From: Zygnema cylindricum
Taxonomy: Eukaryota > Streptophyta > Zygnematophyceae > Zygnematales > Zygnemataceae
NCBI GenBank assembly: GCA_037447655.1
Contig: JBBHKE010002019.1
Location: 1 to 64,000, forward strand
Direction of reading: 5' to 3'
Length of the DNA: 64,000 nucleotides
Made by a program: the position numbers and the translations under genes. Below are positions 22,985 to 35,345 of the stretch, one piece after another (the stretch's first letter is position 1; every line of letters begins with the position of its first letter). Below the pieces are notes generated by a model. It had not been told where the DNA came from, did no database searches, and saw only the letters and a program-made list of their open reading frames with translations.

Positions 22985-24160
22985 CGCATTTGAAATAAGT
23001 GACTTTCTTTTTGGGTTTTATGCACTGTCTACTAAAATGTCCTTCCTCTCCACAGTTATAACAGCTAATCTTTTTCAGTTGTGCACACTCAAATGCTCTA
23101 TGACCCTTTTCGTGACAAATAGTGCATGTGGGGATGGTAAGGTTAGGCTTTTGGGCATTAATGTTTGGTTTAGGACTTTTAATGTACCCCCTCTATTGTT
23201 AAATTTATTTCATGCATTAACACTATGTCCACCCCTTTGATTTCCCTTGAAGATATTTTGCCTATTCACCAGACCAGCATTCAGACCCTCTTGAAAAAAT
23301 TCCTCCTCATCCCACTATGATACTTCATTCAAATTACCCCTGAGTGATCGAGTTTCCCGATTATACCCCAACTGATCCTCTAATTCCAATGACTTATCTT
23401 GTAATTCCTTCAAATTATTAATTTTTTGATGTTTTAGTTCTGATTTCAGTATAGGATTTAAATAGTTCAAGAAATGCAATTTAGCCATTTGATCAGTCAA
23501 ACCTATGACATGAATACTAGATGAGTCAAATTCCACAATATAATCCTTCACAGATCCAGTCAGCTTACAATTCAACCACATTTCTTCCATTTTGGATTTA
23601 AAAGTGACAGACAAGAAACGCGATTTTATCGCGGTTTTAAAAGTTTCCCAATCAGCATTATCAAGAATCAATTTAGACCTTCTTTGAGTGTAATACCAAA
23701 TCTGAGCATCGCCTTTCAGACAGTTAACAGCAAAAGAAGTGTAATCATCACGATCGCAATTTCTAGACTCCAAATAATATTCCATATGAAAAATCCAAGC
23801 ATCTAACTCATCAATCCTCTTACCATCAAACGATGGTGCGTCACTAATAGACAATTTCAGATCCCTTATCTTCTTAGGTCTATCATGATCATCCTCCCTA
23901 AAACTGGCATTCCTTTTACTACTCTCACCCTTTTGGTCATTCGTATCATTTTTGGTCTGAATTAAGTTAATAAGTTCATCTAATTTCTCATTTGAAACAT
24001 TTTCATTTTCTTTGACAACTTTCAATTCACTTTTCAATTCGAAAATCGTTTCATCCACAACGGCAGCATGATTATAAAATCTTTTAACCACAGTCCGCTT
24101 CTTCAACATATTCAACGTATTCTCCATTTCGCGTTTCCATGCAGAATTTGCCATCATCAC
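22985..24160 (-). pseudogene. Gypsy gag with CCHC zinc knuckles, frame broken
   Basis: Frame 24160-23315 (281 codons) starts just inside the primer-binding side and has the retrotransposon gag core (DAWIFHMEYYL, WETFKTAIKSRF). A stop at 23315 separates it from the knuckles: CTICHEKGHRAFEC (about 23086-23127) and CYNCGEEGHFSRQC (about 23022-23068), both C-x2-C-x4-H-x4-C. Confidence 0.85.
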
Positions 24161-24909
24161 ACAATGAAATCAAGCAAAAGAAAGATTGTGTATAATTTCC
24201 CAATGAAATTTGATGCAGATTTGAAGTCCTCAGATTGCTCCAATCCAAGACTTCTTCTCCTTAACAAATCCTTTAAAAAGATCAAGATCTGAGAAATTAA
24301 AAAGACATTGACAATAAGTTAGTACAAATTCAAATTTTCAATTTCCCAACATTGAAACAAAAGGTAAGAATTTCCCCATAAGTTTTGCAATAGCAAAATT
24401 GAAAGCTCTCAAAGGTAAGATTTAACCATAAATTTTGCAACACCAAAAATGAAATCAATCAAAAGTAACAATTTAGGGTTTGAAAAGTTTTGAGTCATTT
24501 CTGGACTCCTTTGCTCTTGAAGAAGCAAAGTACTCCACTTTCCTTCTCCTCCATTAGCAAATTTTCCACTTCCCACTACATCAGGATCTTTTACTCTCTA
24601 ATCTTCACATCCTCACCCTTCATGGCTTCAAGCCCTCCCTCTACACATGAATCATTGCTAAGAGAAGGCAAGTTTGTTTGGCCTCTAGGTAGTTGGAGTG
24701 AGCTTCAGCAGTGGCTACACTGCCCACCCCCCCTTAGTCCTGAGGACCTAAGCAAGCCCCACATCTAACCAGCGGCCGCTGGCAGTGTGGTCATTTAGTT
24801 TCCCTCCAATCCCCTACCACTCATATTGTGGTTCCACCAACCCGGGTCAGAGCACCCTCACCGGTCACGGTAGTCGATTTTTGGGTGAGCAAGCTTCTCT
24901 TTGGCTTTT
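24161..24909 (-). other. Gypsy untranslated leader
   Basis: The stretch between the primer-binding site and gag holds only short open frames. Similar AATTTTGCAA..GAAA segments recur near 24380 and 24435. No domain was recognised. Confidence 0.5.
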
Positions 24910-24927
24910 AACCAGGCTCCGATACCA
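24910..24927 (-). other. Primer-binding site complementary to tRNA-iMet
   Basis: The minus strand reads TGGTATCGGAGCCTGGTT, two bases inside the LTR. It matches the plant initiator methionine tRNA 3' complement TGGTATCAGAGC with one change in the first 12 bases. Confidence 0.8.
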
Positions 24928-24929
24928 TA

Positions 24930-25898
24930 TGTAACAGGATTTCCTACCTCTCTGAAAATTCCATTACTACAAATAATCCCAACCACACATTCCACACATT
25001 GGAAAATACACATCCACATTGGACAACACTCACACAAGGATAAACTTTAATTTAGAAAAAGCTTTTGTCCACATAACATTAGCTTGGTCTCTTGCCCTCG
25101 TGGCTCAACCCTATTTATTAAAGTGTTTTCCACTACTCTCCACTCTTAATAATTCTATCTCTTAACTACTAAAACACTATTTAGTTAGTAAGAGATTTCA
25201 ATGCAAAATGCCTTTTTTCCAATTTGGTATTAATCGCTCAGGACCAAGATCAGCCGGAATTTCCACAAACTTTTCCCAAAGGAAAATATGTCTACTCTCC
25301 TCTTACACTTCACTGTTTATCCATCACCGCCCTGGACTCGCCAGGCCAGAGTCAACGCTCCGTTTTAACAGGCTTTTACCTGGGCCAATCATTGATCAGC
25401 AAAGACTCAGATTGACCAATGCAAAAACGTGCGAAATCTCTTACTAATTACTTAGCGCTAAACTAACCAATCAAACGTTACGTTTCACTGCGTAACATTT
25501 ACGTGCAAAAGTGCGCGCCAAACGAAACGCGACTTCGCAAGATCGTGCGTAACGAATTTCGCACGCGAAACTTCCTACGAAATTCCCTTAAATGAAAGTG
25601 ACGTCTCGTACTAAAATTTGTACGAAACGAACCACTGTGCAAACTAAACGTTTCGTTATAACTTTATGAAACGTACACGCGTAATTTCGGTACTAATTTG
25701 ACCCTTAACCCTTTTCAATGATACCCACTTGTTATTTAGACCCCACGTTATCACCTAAATACACCCATCGCTATAACTTTTAAAATATAACTCCAAATAG
25801 CGTGATTCTTTCGCGGACGTCTACCAAATTTAGTAGTCTATAATCATAATACCTAAATACCCCTTTATAAACAAGTTCGATCAACTATTACTGTTACA
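24930..25898 (-). repeat. LTR (5' LTR in element sense)
   Basis: Partner of 18118-19086, also 969 bp. It ends ACTGTTACA and is followed by the target duplicate CCCTA. Confidence 0.95.
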
Positions 25899-26763
25899 CC
25901 CTATGTGTAAGAAGTTATAAACGTAATCGTAACTTACGCTTGTGACGATTGTATACGTCAACAATACCTGTGACGGCTGTCAATGTCTACAATCTGTGTT
26001 GTCGCAGGCTATTTTTTGGAACTGCTTGTGACGTCGCATGTCTTACCGTGACATTGTAGATGTACTGCATTCCAGCCTGTGCAGTTTCATGGTTGAAGAA
26101 GATGCACTTTGCCTTCGCGTCTTCTCTTCGGTCGACGTGAAATGGCATCAAAATTTCGAGACCCCTGCAAAAAAAAAAATCCGGCCTGTTCTAAAACGGA
26201 CAAAACCAAACAAATCGTGTACTTTTCTTCGTCGTATTGAACGCAAACGGACAAAACATAGCGAATTCTATACTTTTTTTGTCCTTGAAAATCGTATGAT
26301 TTTGTTCGTAGATTACGGCCCTTGCGAATATATGTTCCTATTTGTTTATCGAAAAACACCTAAGTTTTAAAACACATCGCGCATGTATTTAAACATAAGT
26401 TTGAAGATGACGTTTTTTGTCGTGGAACTGGGTCGAAAAACACAAGACGACAAATTTTCGTACATCCTAAGTTCGAATATGACACAAATTGTACTCTACA
26501 AATTTGCGATTCCTTCGTACGGTTGCAACTGAGGCAATACGGCGCTAAGTTTTACAAGAAAACGACAAAAAATAACCCTTATGCACATGGGGACACACCC
26601 TTAAATACAAAGCCAGTATGGTGACGTGGCAATATCGTGACAGGCCACCCAAGTACTAGGAAAAACTTCCCCAGAATGTTCGGCCCAGAATGAAAAGGCC
26701 CAGAATGTTCAGCAAATAGGAGTCATAATTTGAAGGTTGCGATGGCCGAGCTAGGGTTTTAGC

Positions 26764-27655
26764 TAGTGTTGTGTATCGGTAAGGATTTGCCGATAACCGA
26801 TATGGGCCTTTTTTCGGGTATCAGCTAATCGATATATTGGTATGATATATCGACATCGGTCTTATCGCCGATAAGTAGCCGATAATATCGGGTACTTATC
26901 GGCGATAATGCCGATAACGATAACTATCGGCGATATCTGTACGGACCGTACAAATAAATGTACGGCCTGTACACTCAGCTGTACGACTTATTCCCCGGAC
27001 GTGTACAAGCACAGAAAGTACAGTAGCCGCCATGAGATCTGTACGGTTTTGATACGGATCCTGTAAAAATGATGTACCTTTCACATCCGACGCCATGGCT
27101 TTGTCCCTTTATTCCTTGAGATCCACTAGGGACCTGCCACGTGTCAATCTGTTGGCTTTTTTGGCAAAAGCTGCCAAAAGAGCCATTCCGGGATGCCGGC
27201 GCTCACGCTGGCCCGTCCACTTGTGTTTTCTCATTCCAAGTCGTCCGTTCGATTCCTGCGGCGCGCAGAATGTTATTTTGCGTTCGTTGTACTTTTGTGT
27301 CCGCCGTCCTTTTCCAGTTCCTTCACCAGTTTTTTAGTAAAATTCAGTGCGTCGCCGTAAAATATTTGTTCAGTTAACCGGCCAACATTTATGTGCTGCG
27401 CTTTCCGTAATAAATTGCAGTTAAACAGTAACGGAACAGATTTTCATACGTGGCATGCCACGCTATATAAAGTCCATAAAATAATACAGTATGTTATAAA
27501 GTACTATTGTATGCATACTATATATTTTTGAAGTTATCGCCGATATGGAATTTGTTGGTCTCAGACCGATATATCGGAATCTCTGACCGTTCGATAACCG
27601 ATAACTATCGGTATCGGTGTTATCGCGATAAGTTTTTTACCGATACACAACACTA
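26764..27655. mobile_element. hAT element, TAGTGTTGTGTATCGG family
   Basis: The 892-bp copy is closely similar throughout to 14137-15030. The flanks do not match each other; the right flank is Harbinger-like sequence (CAAATTACACC), so a rearrangement occurred after insertion. Confidence 0.8.
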
Positions 27656-27801
27656 CAAATTACACCCACATCTACATCCGTCACGATCTAAAGTAACGAT
27701 TTGATTTTTTTACATACGAATGCTCTGAAAGTAGTACGGAGAATCTTCGCTAAAAACAAAGTTACAAGACTAAAGTTTCGGTTACATGGGAAAACGCCCT
27801 T
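27656..27801. mobile_element. Harbinger-like right-end fragment
   Basis: It matches 34085-34240 over about 140 bp (TACATCCGTCACGATCTAAA, CGCTAAAAACAAAGTTACAAG) and ends ACATGGGAAAACGCCC next to TTA. Confidence 0.5.
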
Positions 27802-28320
27802 AGTCCGATGCGATACGCATCACTATTATTAACGCTAATAACGACGATGAGCAATGTAGGGAAACTGCGAAACCGAGTTGTCTAAAAAGTAAAAACCTTC
27901 TGTTGTTCGGGGTTTGTAACTGTCTCGGGCTCTCGGCTCAAACCCGGCTGAGTTCTATGGGTACGGTAACTTTGCTTTCCTGGACGAATAATCAACATGG
28001 ACAGTCACCCTAAGTACATCACCGAGAAAATTGATTTATAGTACGGAAATCGTTAGGCCGTTTTTTGGACCCATTTTATTCTGCGGCTGACGTTGATCCT
28101 CCAGCTGAGTTCCAAGTCAGCCCACGTCTGTCTGCCTCTGCGACGACTTGTCTGTAAACAATTGGCAGAATCAATCGTCGTAGCGCTTCTTGCGACGTCA
28201 AAGGACACGCTGCGACAGGTGTGTGCTTGCGGCTCTTAGCTTCTCCACGTCTGCAAGAAGGCTGTCACAACTCAGAACCCCAACAGAGTACAGACTGCCG
28301 GGAGCTCTTGTTGGATACAG
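27802..28320. other. Upstream region of the ELIP gene
   Basis: The left half has no recognised element. From about 28100 the DNA is less AT-rich and no longer resembles the repeat families, which fits a promoter region. Confidence 0.35.
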
Positions 28321-28332
28321 ACGCTTGTTGCT

Positions 28333-28338
28333 TATAAA
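28333..28338 (+). promoter_or_regulatory. Candidate TATA box of ELIP
   Basis: TATAAA lies 207 bp before the ATG in a GC-mixed context (GCTTATAAATGCAAGC). No transcript evidence is available. Confidence 0.3.
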
Positions 28339-28544
28339 TGCAAGCGAAGTGATAATTTCTGCAGCCCCTCAAATATCTATCAGGTTGTTTTACTCTACAT
28401 CAGTTCATACTTCTTAGCAGCTTCAAATTGCTGATTGTTCATAGTTAATCAACTTGTATCTCCTCAGGTTATTTTTTCTCCTGTTTTCTGATTGCTAACA
28501 CAGGCTCCTTTCAATTTTCAAACGAGGCTATTATTTTCTAGGAA

Positions 28545-30726
28545 ATGGCTTGTACATTGCAGAACATTGCTCAGGTTGCTTCCTGCAGTTTGTCAGGGGC
28601 GTTGCAAGCAAAGGATGTAACTGCCAATCTTCGACTTCAGAGATGCTCAGGGTTTATTGTGGTTGGAGCTAGAACTGTTTCGAGGAAACAGGGGAAGAGG
28701 AACGCAATCGTGAGTTCAGAGGCTCCAGTCAAGGTTAGCATATATTGGCATTCTTTTGTCGATCTTTTGTGGTTTTTGGATTGAAAGTGTGTTATGTATG
28801 TTTCAATTTTTGTTTTTTGCTTGCCATCTTTTAATTTTTTTTGTCAATTATGTGGCACTACCTCTCAGTCTTAGTAATTTCTACCTTTTTTGTTTGTTTG
28901 TCTTGCGATATAATGTGCACTTAGCCGTTTTCTCGCGGTACTACTGTACCCACACTATTGCAGTAGGAAAAAAATATTTCTGCCCTTAGCTTTATGTTCC
29001 TTTTAGGTCTGCAGACATGTAGCATTTTCTGGTTACTGAAGAAAATTGAAATACAGTGGTTCTACATCTCTTATGTTTTGTTTTGATGTGTCACCTTATT
29101 CATATTCTTCTTTAAATCCAAGTAAACTTAAATTTGGTTTCTGTCAATTTTGAATTGTTTGTGTTCACAGGATGCTCCTTCTGAGACAGCGAAAGTGTCA
29201 AAGTCTGAAGGGTTAGGCACTTTCTCTGAGATGATGGCGTTCTCGTGAGTTTTCTCTCCTTTTCACTTTTCAACCGTGTTGCTTTTCTGTGCTGGTTTTG
29301 GTGTAGCATCTTGTGTACACAGGTGAATGACAGAAGCAGCAGTTTTACTACTAAAACTTGGGCTTTTTAATAATGTCTGGTGTTTGGGACTGGCTTTGAC
29401 TGTTCACGATGGACTGGTCTGTTTATACCAACCCAGCGAGTTTCTAAATACACCTTTTCCATTGAATCAGCCTTCAATTCAGGACTTCTGGAATTGGCTT
29501 TGTCTAGATTTTGAGTGGTTCATTTGAAATGTGTGGTGGTGAAGGTTCGGTGTCTGTCTGTCATCATTCACATGACAATGAATAGCATTACACATTATGC
29601 AGTACGATTTTCAACTCAGGACAATTCTAACTCAGAGTCCACTAGTAATTTGTGAAACCTTAGGCCTGCTTGCACCTCTTTTTAAAAAAGGTGCTTGCAG
29701 ACGACTGGCTTTTAAATCATCTGAGCGGAAGCCTTGTTGCAAGACTTTAAGTAGCAAAACTCCCTAAGTTTATGCCATCATTTAAATCTTGAAAATTGTA
29801 GACCTACTGGTAAGCGCGAAATTCTCGCGGAGACGTCTGTACTTTGAACCAATCATCGAAATTCTTGCTTTGTCTCCTGCAGTGGTGCTGAGGACCGAGG
29901 GCTTATCAACTCCAAACTTATGCTTCTGGGCTGTGTTGCTACAATGGCTGCCCCTATATCCGCCGAATTAGCTGCTCCATTGATCGCTAATAGTGCTTCA
30001 ATGTACCTTAGTTTATGGAGCGGATTAATGCTCACTCTGTAAATTATTTCGTAGGGAATAGGATAAGGTGGTCACCTGTAATTAATTATACAAGTGTCGA
30101 TGTAAATAACATCAAAGCTCAAGAATAAGTGAACTAAATGATTTTGCTAGCTGTGGTGTTGAAGAGGTCAAAATGAATTTAGAGGCAAAAGTGACTCAAT
30201 GTACAGTGATACTAGAATGTGAAATCTCAAGGCTGGAGGATGATAGAGGATGTTGTTTGAGTTATTCTATCATTTGGATCAATGAAAGGAATAGGATAAA
30301 CTTCATTGACTTTGGAAGTTTGCGCTGCGTTTGCATTTTCCGTTTTCCGTCTGTAGTGGACCGGCCCCTGAGGTCATCAATGGAAGACTCGCCATGTGGG
30401 GATTCGCTGCAAGCTCGATTGTGGAGCTAACTGATGGACGCACTATTGGGGAGCAGTTTCTCGCTTCGCCATTTGGCAATATTTCCTTTGCAACCATGAT
30501 TGTTTTGGCAACATTTATTCCTTGTTTTGTATCCGATGTATCTCTTGGCGAGCTGCTGGAGACTGCTTCAGAATCAGGCATGCCGCCTCAGTTGAAATAC
30601 GCAAATGCACCAGTGGAAAGGTGGACAGGGCGAATTGCTATGTTAGCTTTCGCAATTTTTTTGTTAATCGAAGGGTTAACAGGATCAGCTACTTTCAGTG
30701 TGTTGAAAAAGCTGGTCGGTGCATAG
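28545..30726 (+). CDS. ELIP: Early light-induced protein (ELIP), chlorophyll-binding family
   Basis: Main model: exons 28545-28733, 29171-29244 and 30357-30726, giving 210 residues, the usual ELIP size. Residues 1 to about 58 form a Ser/Arg-rich chloroplast transit peptide. Helix I starts FSGPAPEVINGRLAM (Glu93, Asn96, Arg98 are the chlorophyll-type ligand and ion-pair residues). Helix II is about 129-147. Helix III has ERWTGRIAM, with Thr178 where Asn is usual. ELIPs sit in thylakoid membranes and protect against excess light by binding free pigment. All junctions use GT-AG and keep the frame. An extra in-frame exon (29883-30038) may be included, giving 262 residues. The assignment is firm; use of the extra exon is untested. 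Confidence 0.9.
29883..30038 (+). other. Optional ELIP exon resembling a degenerate helix I exon
   Basis: The acceptor is CTGCAG and the donor is GTAAAT. The exon is 156 nt and enters and leaves in the same phase, so it can be included or skipped without a frame change. Its product begins SGAEDRGLINSKLMLLG, aligning with the downstream SGPAPEVINGRLAMWG. The ligand Glu is replaced by Gly and the Arg by Lys. It may be a decayed exon duplicate or an alternative cassette. Confidence 0.5.
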
Positions 30727-31596
30727 AAGGATTTTTTAGACTGATGGAAAAGTTTGTTTTACGTCTAGGCGAATAGTTTGGCAGTTAATTTTTTAAATGT
30801 GGTTTAGTCAAACAGGTTTTTTAAGTGAACTGGAAAATTTCATTTCTTGTTTAAATGTTTCTATTGGTAGTGTGTACTGTGGAGAAACATAGAAGATTGG
30901 GCTCTATAACTGCACTAATTTAGAGAACAGCAGCAGAGCAAGTTATGATTTTTATTTGTTAGCTTTTGTGTTGTCCAATGATTTTAATGGTAAGCCTTTT
31001 TGTCATTTGATTTTTTTTCAATTGAATTGATTGGCAGATGCATGAAATCTCTCTTCTTTTGTTTGTAAGGTGATGGTATTGAAACTATTTCGTGGTATGT
31101 GAAGATTCTGAAAAAAAATAGAAATTGACTGAAAAATTATGATTCCAGCCTATCTGTATTGTTTGAATTGTCATTGTATGATAAGTAAATTGTCATGAAT
31201 AATTGCTTAAATTTGATGAAGTGATGTCAAGTAGTACATCTTTTTGTTTTCAAGATGTTTAGGTCTTTGGATTTGCCCTAGATGCGGGTGGGAACATTCT
31301 TATCATCATGTGTTACTGTTCATCATTTGTACAACAATACAACCTGAAACTTTGTTATTAAAACGGTACTTAACAACTCATCAGCAGTTTAATTGTTGTC
31401 TAAAAGCAAAACTAAAAGCAGATTGAACGAAAATGGCGATACGTGGATCACAACATGTAAGCAAGTGAAATACATTGAAACGATAGTAAACATAGGACAC
31501 ATTAAGTGTGTACATTTAATCGTCTCATTGAATCAAGTTAGCGCATAAAAAGACATCTTCCTAGTTGTGTTGTCAACTTTTACAGGGTGAAATTGG
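30727..31596. other. ELIP 3' region and AT-rich intergenic DNA
   Basis: The T-rich stretch after the stop probably includes the 3' UTR. No further gene was recognised before the hAT element. Confidence 0.35.
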
Positions 31597-32061
31597 TAGT
31601 GTTGTGTTTTGGCAAGAAATTTATCGCGATAACACCGTACCGATAGTTGTCGGTTATCAAATGGTCAGAGGTTCCAGTATATTGCTCCGAGACCAACAAA
31701 TTCCTAATCGGCTTGGACAAAATACAGTACGCTATACAATAGTGCTTTATAATATACTGTATTATATATTCTACTGTATATAGCATGGTATGTCATGTGT
31801 AACAAACTCCTACGTAAACTGTTTAACGGCAAAACTGCGGTTCAATACTACGGAATAAACCGTACATCCGTACTGTATGAACCGTACAATCATCGCCAAT
31901 AGTTATCGGTACCGGTGTTATTGCGATAAAAAACCGATATTATCGGTATTTTATCGGCGATAACACCAGTTTTGATATATGTTGCCAGTATACCGATTAT
32001 TGGCAAGCCAAAAAATGGTACATATCGATTATCGGCAAAACCCTGCCGATACACAACACTA
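31597..32061. mobile_element. Short hAT element, TAGTGTTG family
   Basis: The ends are TAGTGTTGTGTTTTGGCAAG and CCGATACACAACACTA. The flanks GAAATTGG (31589-31596) and TAAATTGG (32062-32069) agree at seven of eight. It is 465 bp, a deletion derivative of the roughly 900-bp elements. Confidence 0.8.
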
Positions 32062-33229
32062 TAAATTGGATCTCTTTTCACTTATGCAAACAATTTTTCT
32101 AAAATTAAATCAGTTTGAAGTCTAAATTTTTTCCACCTAAAGGAATCGGAAGGAATAACAGGTTGAAGGAACAAAATCAGTAACCAAGTGAAATCTGCAA
32201 ATGTATGCGGATTTGCGAGATACCATCAATTGGTCACAGTTCATGACCCACATGAAAATCTTCAACATAAATATGTTATTATTGAAATATTCTACGCACA
32301 TGTGAAAAAAGTACAAATGAACTCTGGTATTCGTCCTTGTGATGGAAATTGTATGATAAATTTCATGGAAATCCATCTAACTTTGCACGAATAGAATAAA
32401 CTTTTATATTATTTATACGATAATACGGCACGTTTGTGATATATTTTAGTTGCCATGACATATTCACCCTTGTTTATACCATTCCCCCTTCGTAAAAGAA
32501 GTATCTATAACTAAAAACACGTGGTTCCATCTTACTGCCGTAAAATGTTGTTGAAATAGAACTATATTACTGTAAAATGCATTTTTAGAAACAATTTTTA
32601 CTTAGTGCAAGAGCTCGCGCCAGTGTGTGAAATAGACCTAATTTGTCAAATTGAGCAGGACTGATTACATTTTTTTTTTAAATCATCCTGTTTGCAAGTA
32701 CAATACTCTTTTTTATTACGTTGCATATGTATTTTTGTGACGGGTCACGACAATGCAGGATAAACGGAACTTGTTCGTTTTCGTACTTGTTTGTTTTTTT
32801 GTTCGGTTGTAGTTTCATACGTCAGCGCTTTTGTAATAATAGACTTCTTACCACAATTGCAAGATAGAGACAAAGTAGTCGTGTTGCTATGACCCATTAA
32901 CAAGAGTCTAATAGAGCCACAAAAAGACAAAAGAGCTCAGTCTAGAAGTCCAGCGCATAATAATGTATGTGCTAGATTAGGGTTTGTAAGAAGCCCATCG
33001 TGGAAAAGGATTGTTTTTTAGTTACAATTGTTACTTTTCTGTCGTTTTCCTCCATAGCTTAGAAAAAAACGAGAAAATCCGCAGCCGTACCAAAAAATTG
33101 AAATTACCACCGTACAAGTTGCGCTACCTTGAAACTTTATATGTATTGGAGTTTGTCCTCTAGCGCGATGCAGTTTGTCGCCTAGCGCGTTTCGACCCAC
33201 TTTCGCGTCCTTCCAGTTCATCTTCAAAC
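32062..33229. other. AT-rich intergenic DNA
   Basis: No gene or recognised element. The longest open frames (about 80 codons) lack motifs. Confidence 0.35.
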
Positions 33230-33593
33230 TTTATATAAAATCACCTCGCGAGTTAATTTTAAATAAAGTTCCATGAGGTGAGCAAATAAGCAGATGTTGT
33301 CGCACGTGCCGACAGTTTTTGACAATTTTTGTGCACGGAGTACCAAAAAGAAAAACCCACCGCACGTTTCCAGCCTGTGCGTAACTTTTTTCCGTAAAGG
33401 GGCCGTGGAGGGGGTCTCGACCAACGTAAGCCATTTCACAAAAGTGAGGTCCGTGAAAGCGCCTCTCTCTCTCTCTCTCCCTCTCCCACTACTGCATTTA
33501 TCTCACAATTCTTGCAATGAAAAACGTAAATAATGGTATCAAATGAAAGATCTCTAAAAACGATTTCTTTTTACTATCTTTGGGCGTATTTTG
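33230..33593. mobile_element. Harbinger-like internal fragment
   Basis: It resembles 5070-5400: AAAATCACCTCGCGAG, then the GGTCTCGACC segment, a CTCTCTCCCTC run and GGTATCAAATGAAAG. Neither terminal repeat was found. Confidence 0.45.
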
Positions 33594-34003
33594 TAGTGTT
33601 GTGTATCAGCACAAAATTTATCGCGATAACATCGATACCGATAGTTATCAGTTATCAAACGGTCTGAGGTCCCGATATATCGGTCCATGACCAACAAATT
33701 TCTTATCGGCGATAACTTAAAAAAAATATGGTATGCATACAATAGTACTTTATGATATATTGTATTACATTATTTACTTTATAAAGCGTGGCATGCCACG
33801 TATAAGAATCTGATCCGTATTCTGTTTACCAATAATCAAGCAAATATCGCGGTTTTTTCCTGAAATCGGGGGGAAGGGGGTTAGCGGCGCGTCTGGGGAA
33901 TAACCCGTACAGTTGAGTTTACGGAACTTACATTTAGCTGTACGGTCTGTACAGTTATCGATATCGGTGTTATCGCCGATAAACAACCGATACCCTAAAC
34001 ATC
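33594..34003. mobile_element. hAT element, TAGTGTTG family, right end truncated
   Basis: The left end TAGTGTTGTGTATCAGC is intact, and the usual CGATAACATCGAT and TTATCGGCGATAA blocks follow. The right side fades at ACCGATACCCTAAAC, so the terminus is lost or changed. Confidence 0.6.
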
Positions 34004-34241
34004 TACAATGTCACAAGTAGTTAGACGTCTATAACCGTCGCTATTTTGTAAACGTCATCAATTGTCGCGAGTTTTGTAGTCGTCTACAACCGTCACAAAT
34101 TACACCCACGTCTACATCCGTCACAATTTAAAGTAACGACTTCATTTCTTTACATACGAATGCTCTAAAAGTAGTACAGATAATCTTCGCTAAAAACAAA
34201 GTTACAAGACTAAAGTTTCGTTACATGCGAAAGTACCCTTA
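34004..34241. mobile_element. Harbinger-like right-end fragment
   Basis: It parallels 27656-27801 and ends ACATGCGAAAGTACCC followed by TTA. It may be the other half of the fragment at 33230-33593, split by the hAT element. Confidence 0.45.
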
Positions 34242-34243
34242 GA

Positions 34244-35160
34244 CACGACGTTGAATTTTGTATCGATCGACGTGCAACTCAACCGTGTTACTATTTTTTT
34301 TCATTTTGCGACCAATACAATTTGGGCATAGTTGTTCAAATCTTGCGATTTTTTCCTTTTTTCCAATTGAAACGTATAATTCGTGACTTTTGAAAAAATC
34401 GCAAAAAAACGCGATGTACTTTTTGACCGGTAAACTGAACGGACAATTTACGGGAAGCGTACAGTATTGCAGTAAAATGTACGGTTTGTTACGGAAATGT
34501 ACGAAATTTGAGGAAAACATACGTCGCAGTTATTGGTACTTTCTGTCAAGTGAAATGAACATAAATTTCACCGAACATGTACGTTAATTTTATTGAAAAT
34601 GTATGGACATTTTCGAAAGGAGACGTTTGAAATGTCACACTATTTTCTTGTGGTAAGTTTGAAAACCGTACGAACGTCTTCTTCATTTTTTTTTGAAAGA
34701 AGCCGCCATGGAATGTTGAAAAGACAGAGAGAGAAGGCGGCCATGGATGTCTGTCAGATAGTATTAGACAGGCAGACTTTCTCAAAAACTGCGTTAGCGT
34801 TGCCGAGATTTGAAACCTATCTCTACGACACATTAGCGTAGCCTACTGTTAAGATGTTCGTAGCCAGCCCATGAAGAAATTTCGGTGCGAGTATGAAAAA
34901 TATTTAAATAGTTATAATGTTTTGACGCTAATTTAATGGAAAACTTACAAACTGCGCTATATGTATTTTTTTGTTGTTTTACATGTACGGAATAGTACGG
35001 ATGAAAATTCATTAACGATTTTTAACGATTTGTTCAAAAGGTTCAATGCGTTCGCTACGTATAATTCGTCGCGATTGAATCGTTCGCACTAATCGCTATG
35101 ATCAACTATACAAAAAATGTACATTTTAAAGTACACATTAGTACTTAATACGTACCTTTT
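34244..35160. other. AT-rich intergenic DNA
   Basis: Several open frames of 65-95 codons occur on both strands without motifs. Nothing else was recognised. Confidence 0.3.
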
Positions 35161-35164
35161 AGTT

Positions 35165-35345
35165 TTGATTTGACGGTCAACCGTCGAACAGCTTTGACTT
35201 TCAAAATATTGTAACAGCCGGTTAAAAAAGTCCCGCGCTTGCGAACGTCGACCGTCATAATAAAATCAACCATTCACACGGCCGGCCAAGGTTTACGCTA
35301 ACAAAACTGCGGCAACCACATGTAAACAAAAGTGTTGCGCGCAGT
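35165..35345. repeat. Fragment of the foldback arm seen at 16.2-16.4 kb
   Basis: It shares TTTGACTTTCAAAATATT, GACCGTCATAATAAAAT and CAACCACATGTAAA in the same order as the left arm at 16255-16440. Confidence 0.6.

Larger units (their letters stand above)
18118..25898 (-). mobile_element. Ty3/gypsy LTR retrotransposon, complete but coding-defective
   Basis: The 7,781-bp element is flanked by the 5-bp duplication CCCTA (18113-18117 and 25899-25903). Both LTRs are 969 bp and run TGTAACAG...CTGTTACA. Reading on the minus strand, the order is gag, CCHC knuckles, protease, reverse transcriptase, RNase H, integrase, so it is Ty3/gypsy. The tail has a GPF-like motif and a possible decayed chromodomain, suggesting a chromovirus-type lineage. 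The frames contain stops and frameshifts, so it is not autonomous. About 20 LTR differences by eye (roughly 2%) suggest a fairly young insertion. Confidence 0.95.
18032..26600. mobile_element. Harbinger-like element split by a gypsy retrotransposon
   Basis: The left end GGGTATGTCCCCATGT follows TTA (18029-18031). The right end ACATGGGGACACACCC is followed by TTA (26601-26603). Without the retrotransposon and its duplicated CCCTA it would be about 783 bp, the size of the 6621-7405 element, and its interior resembles that element and 1249-1951. Confidence 0.8.
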
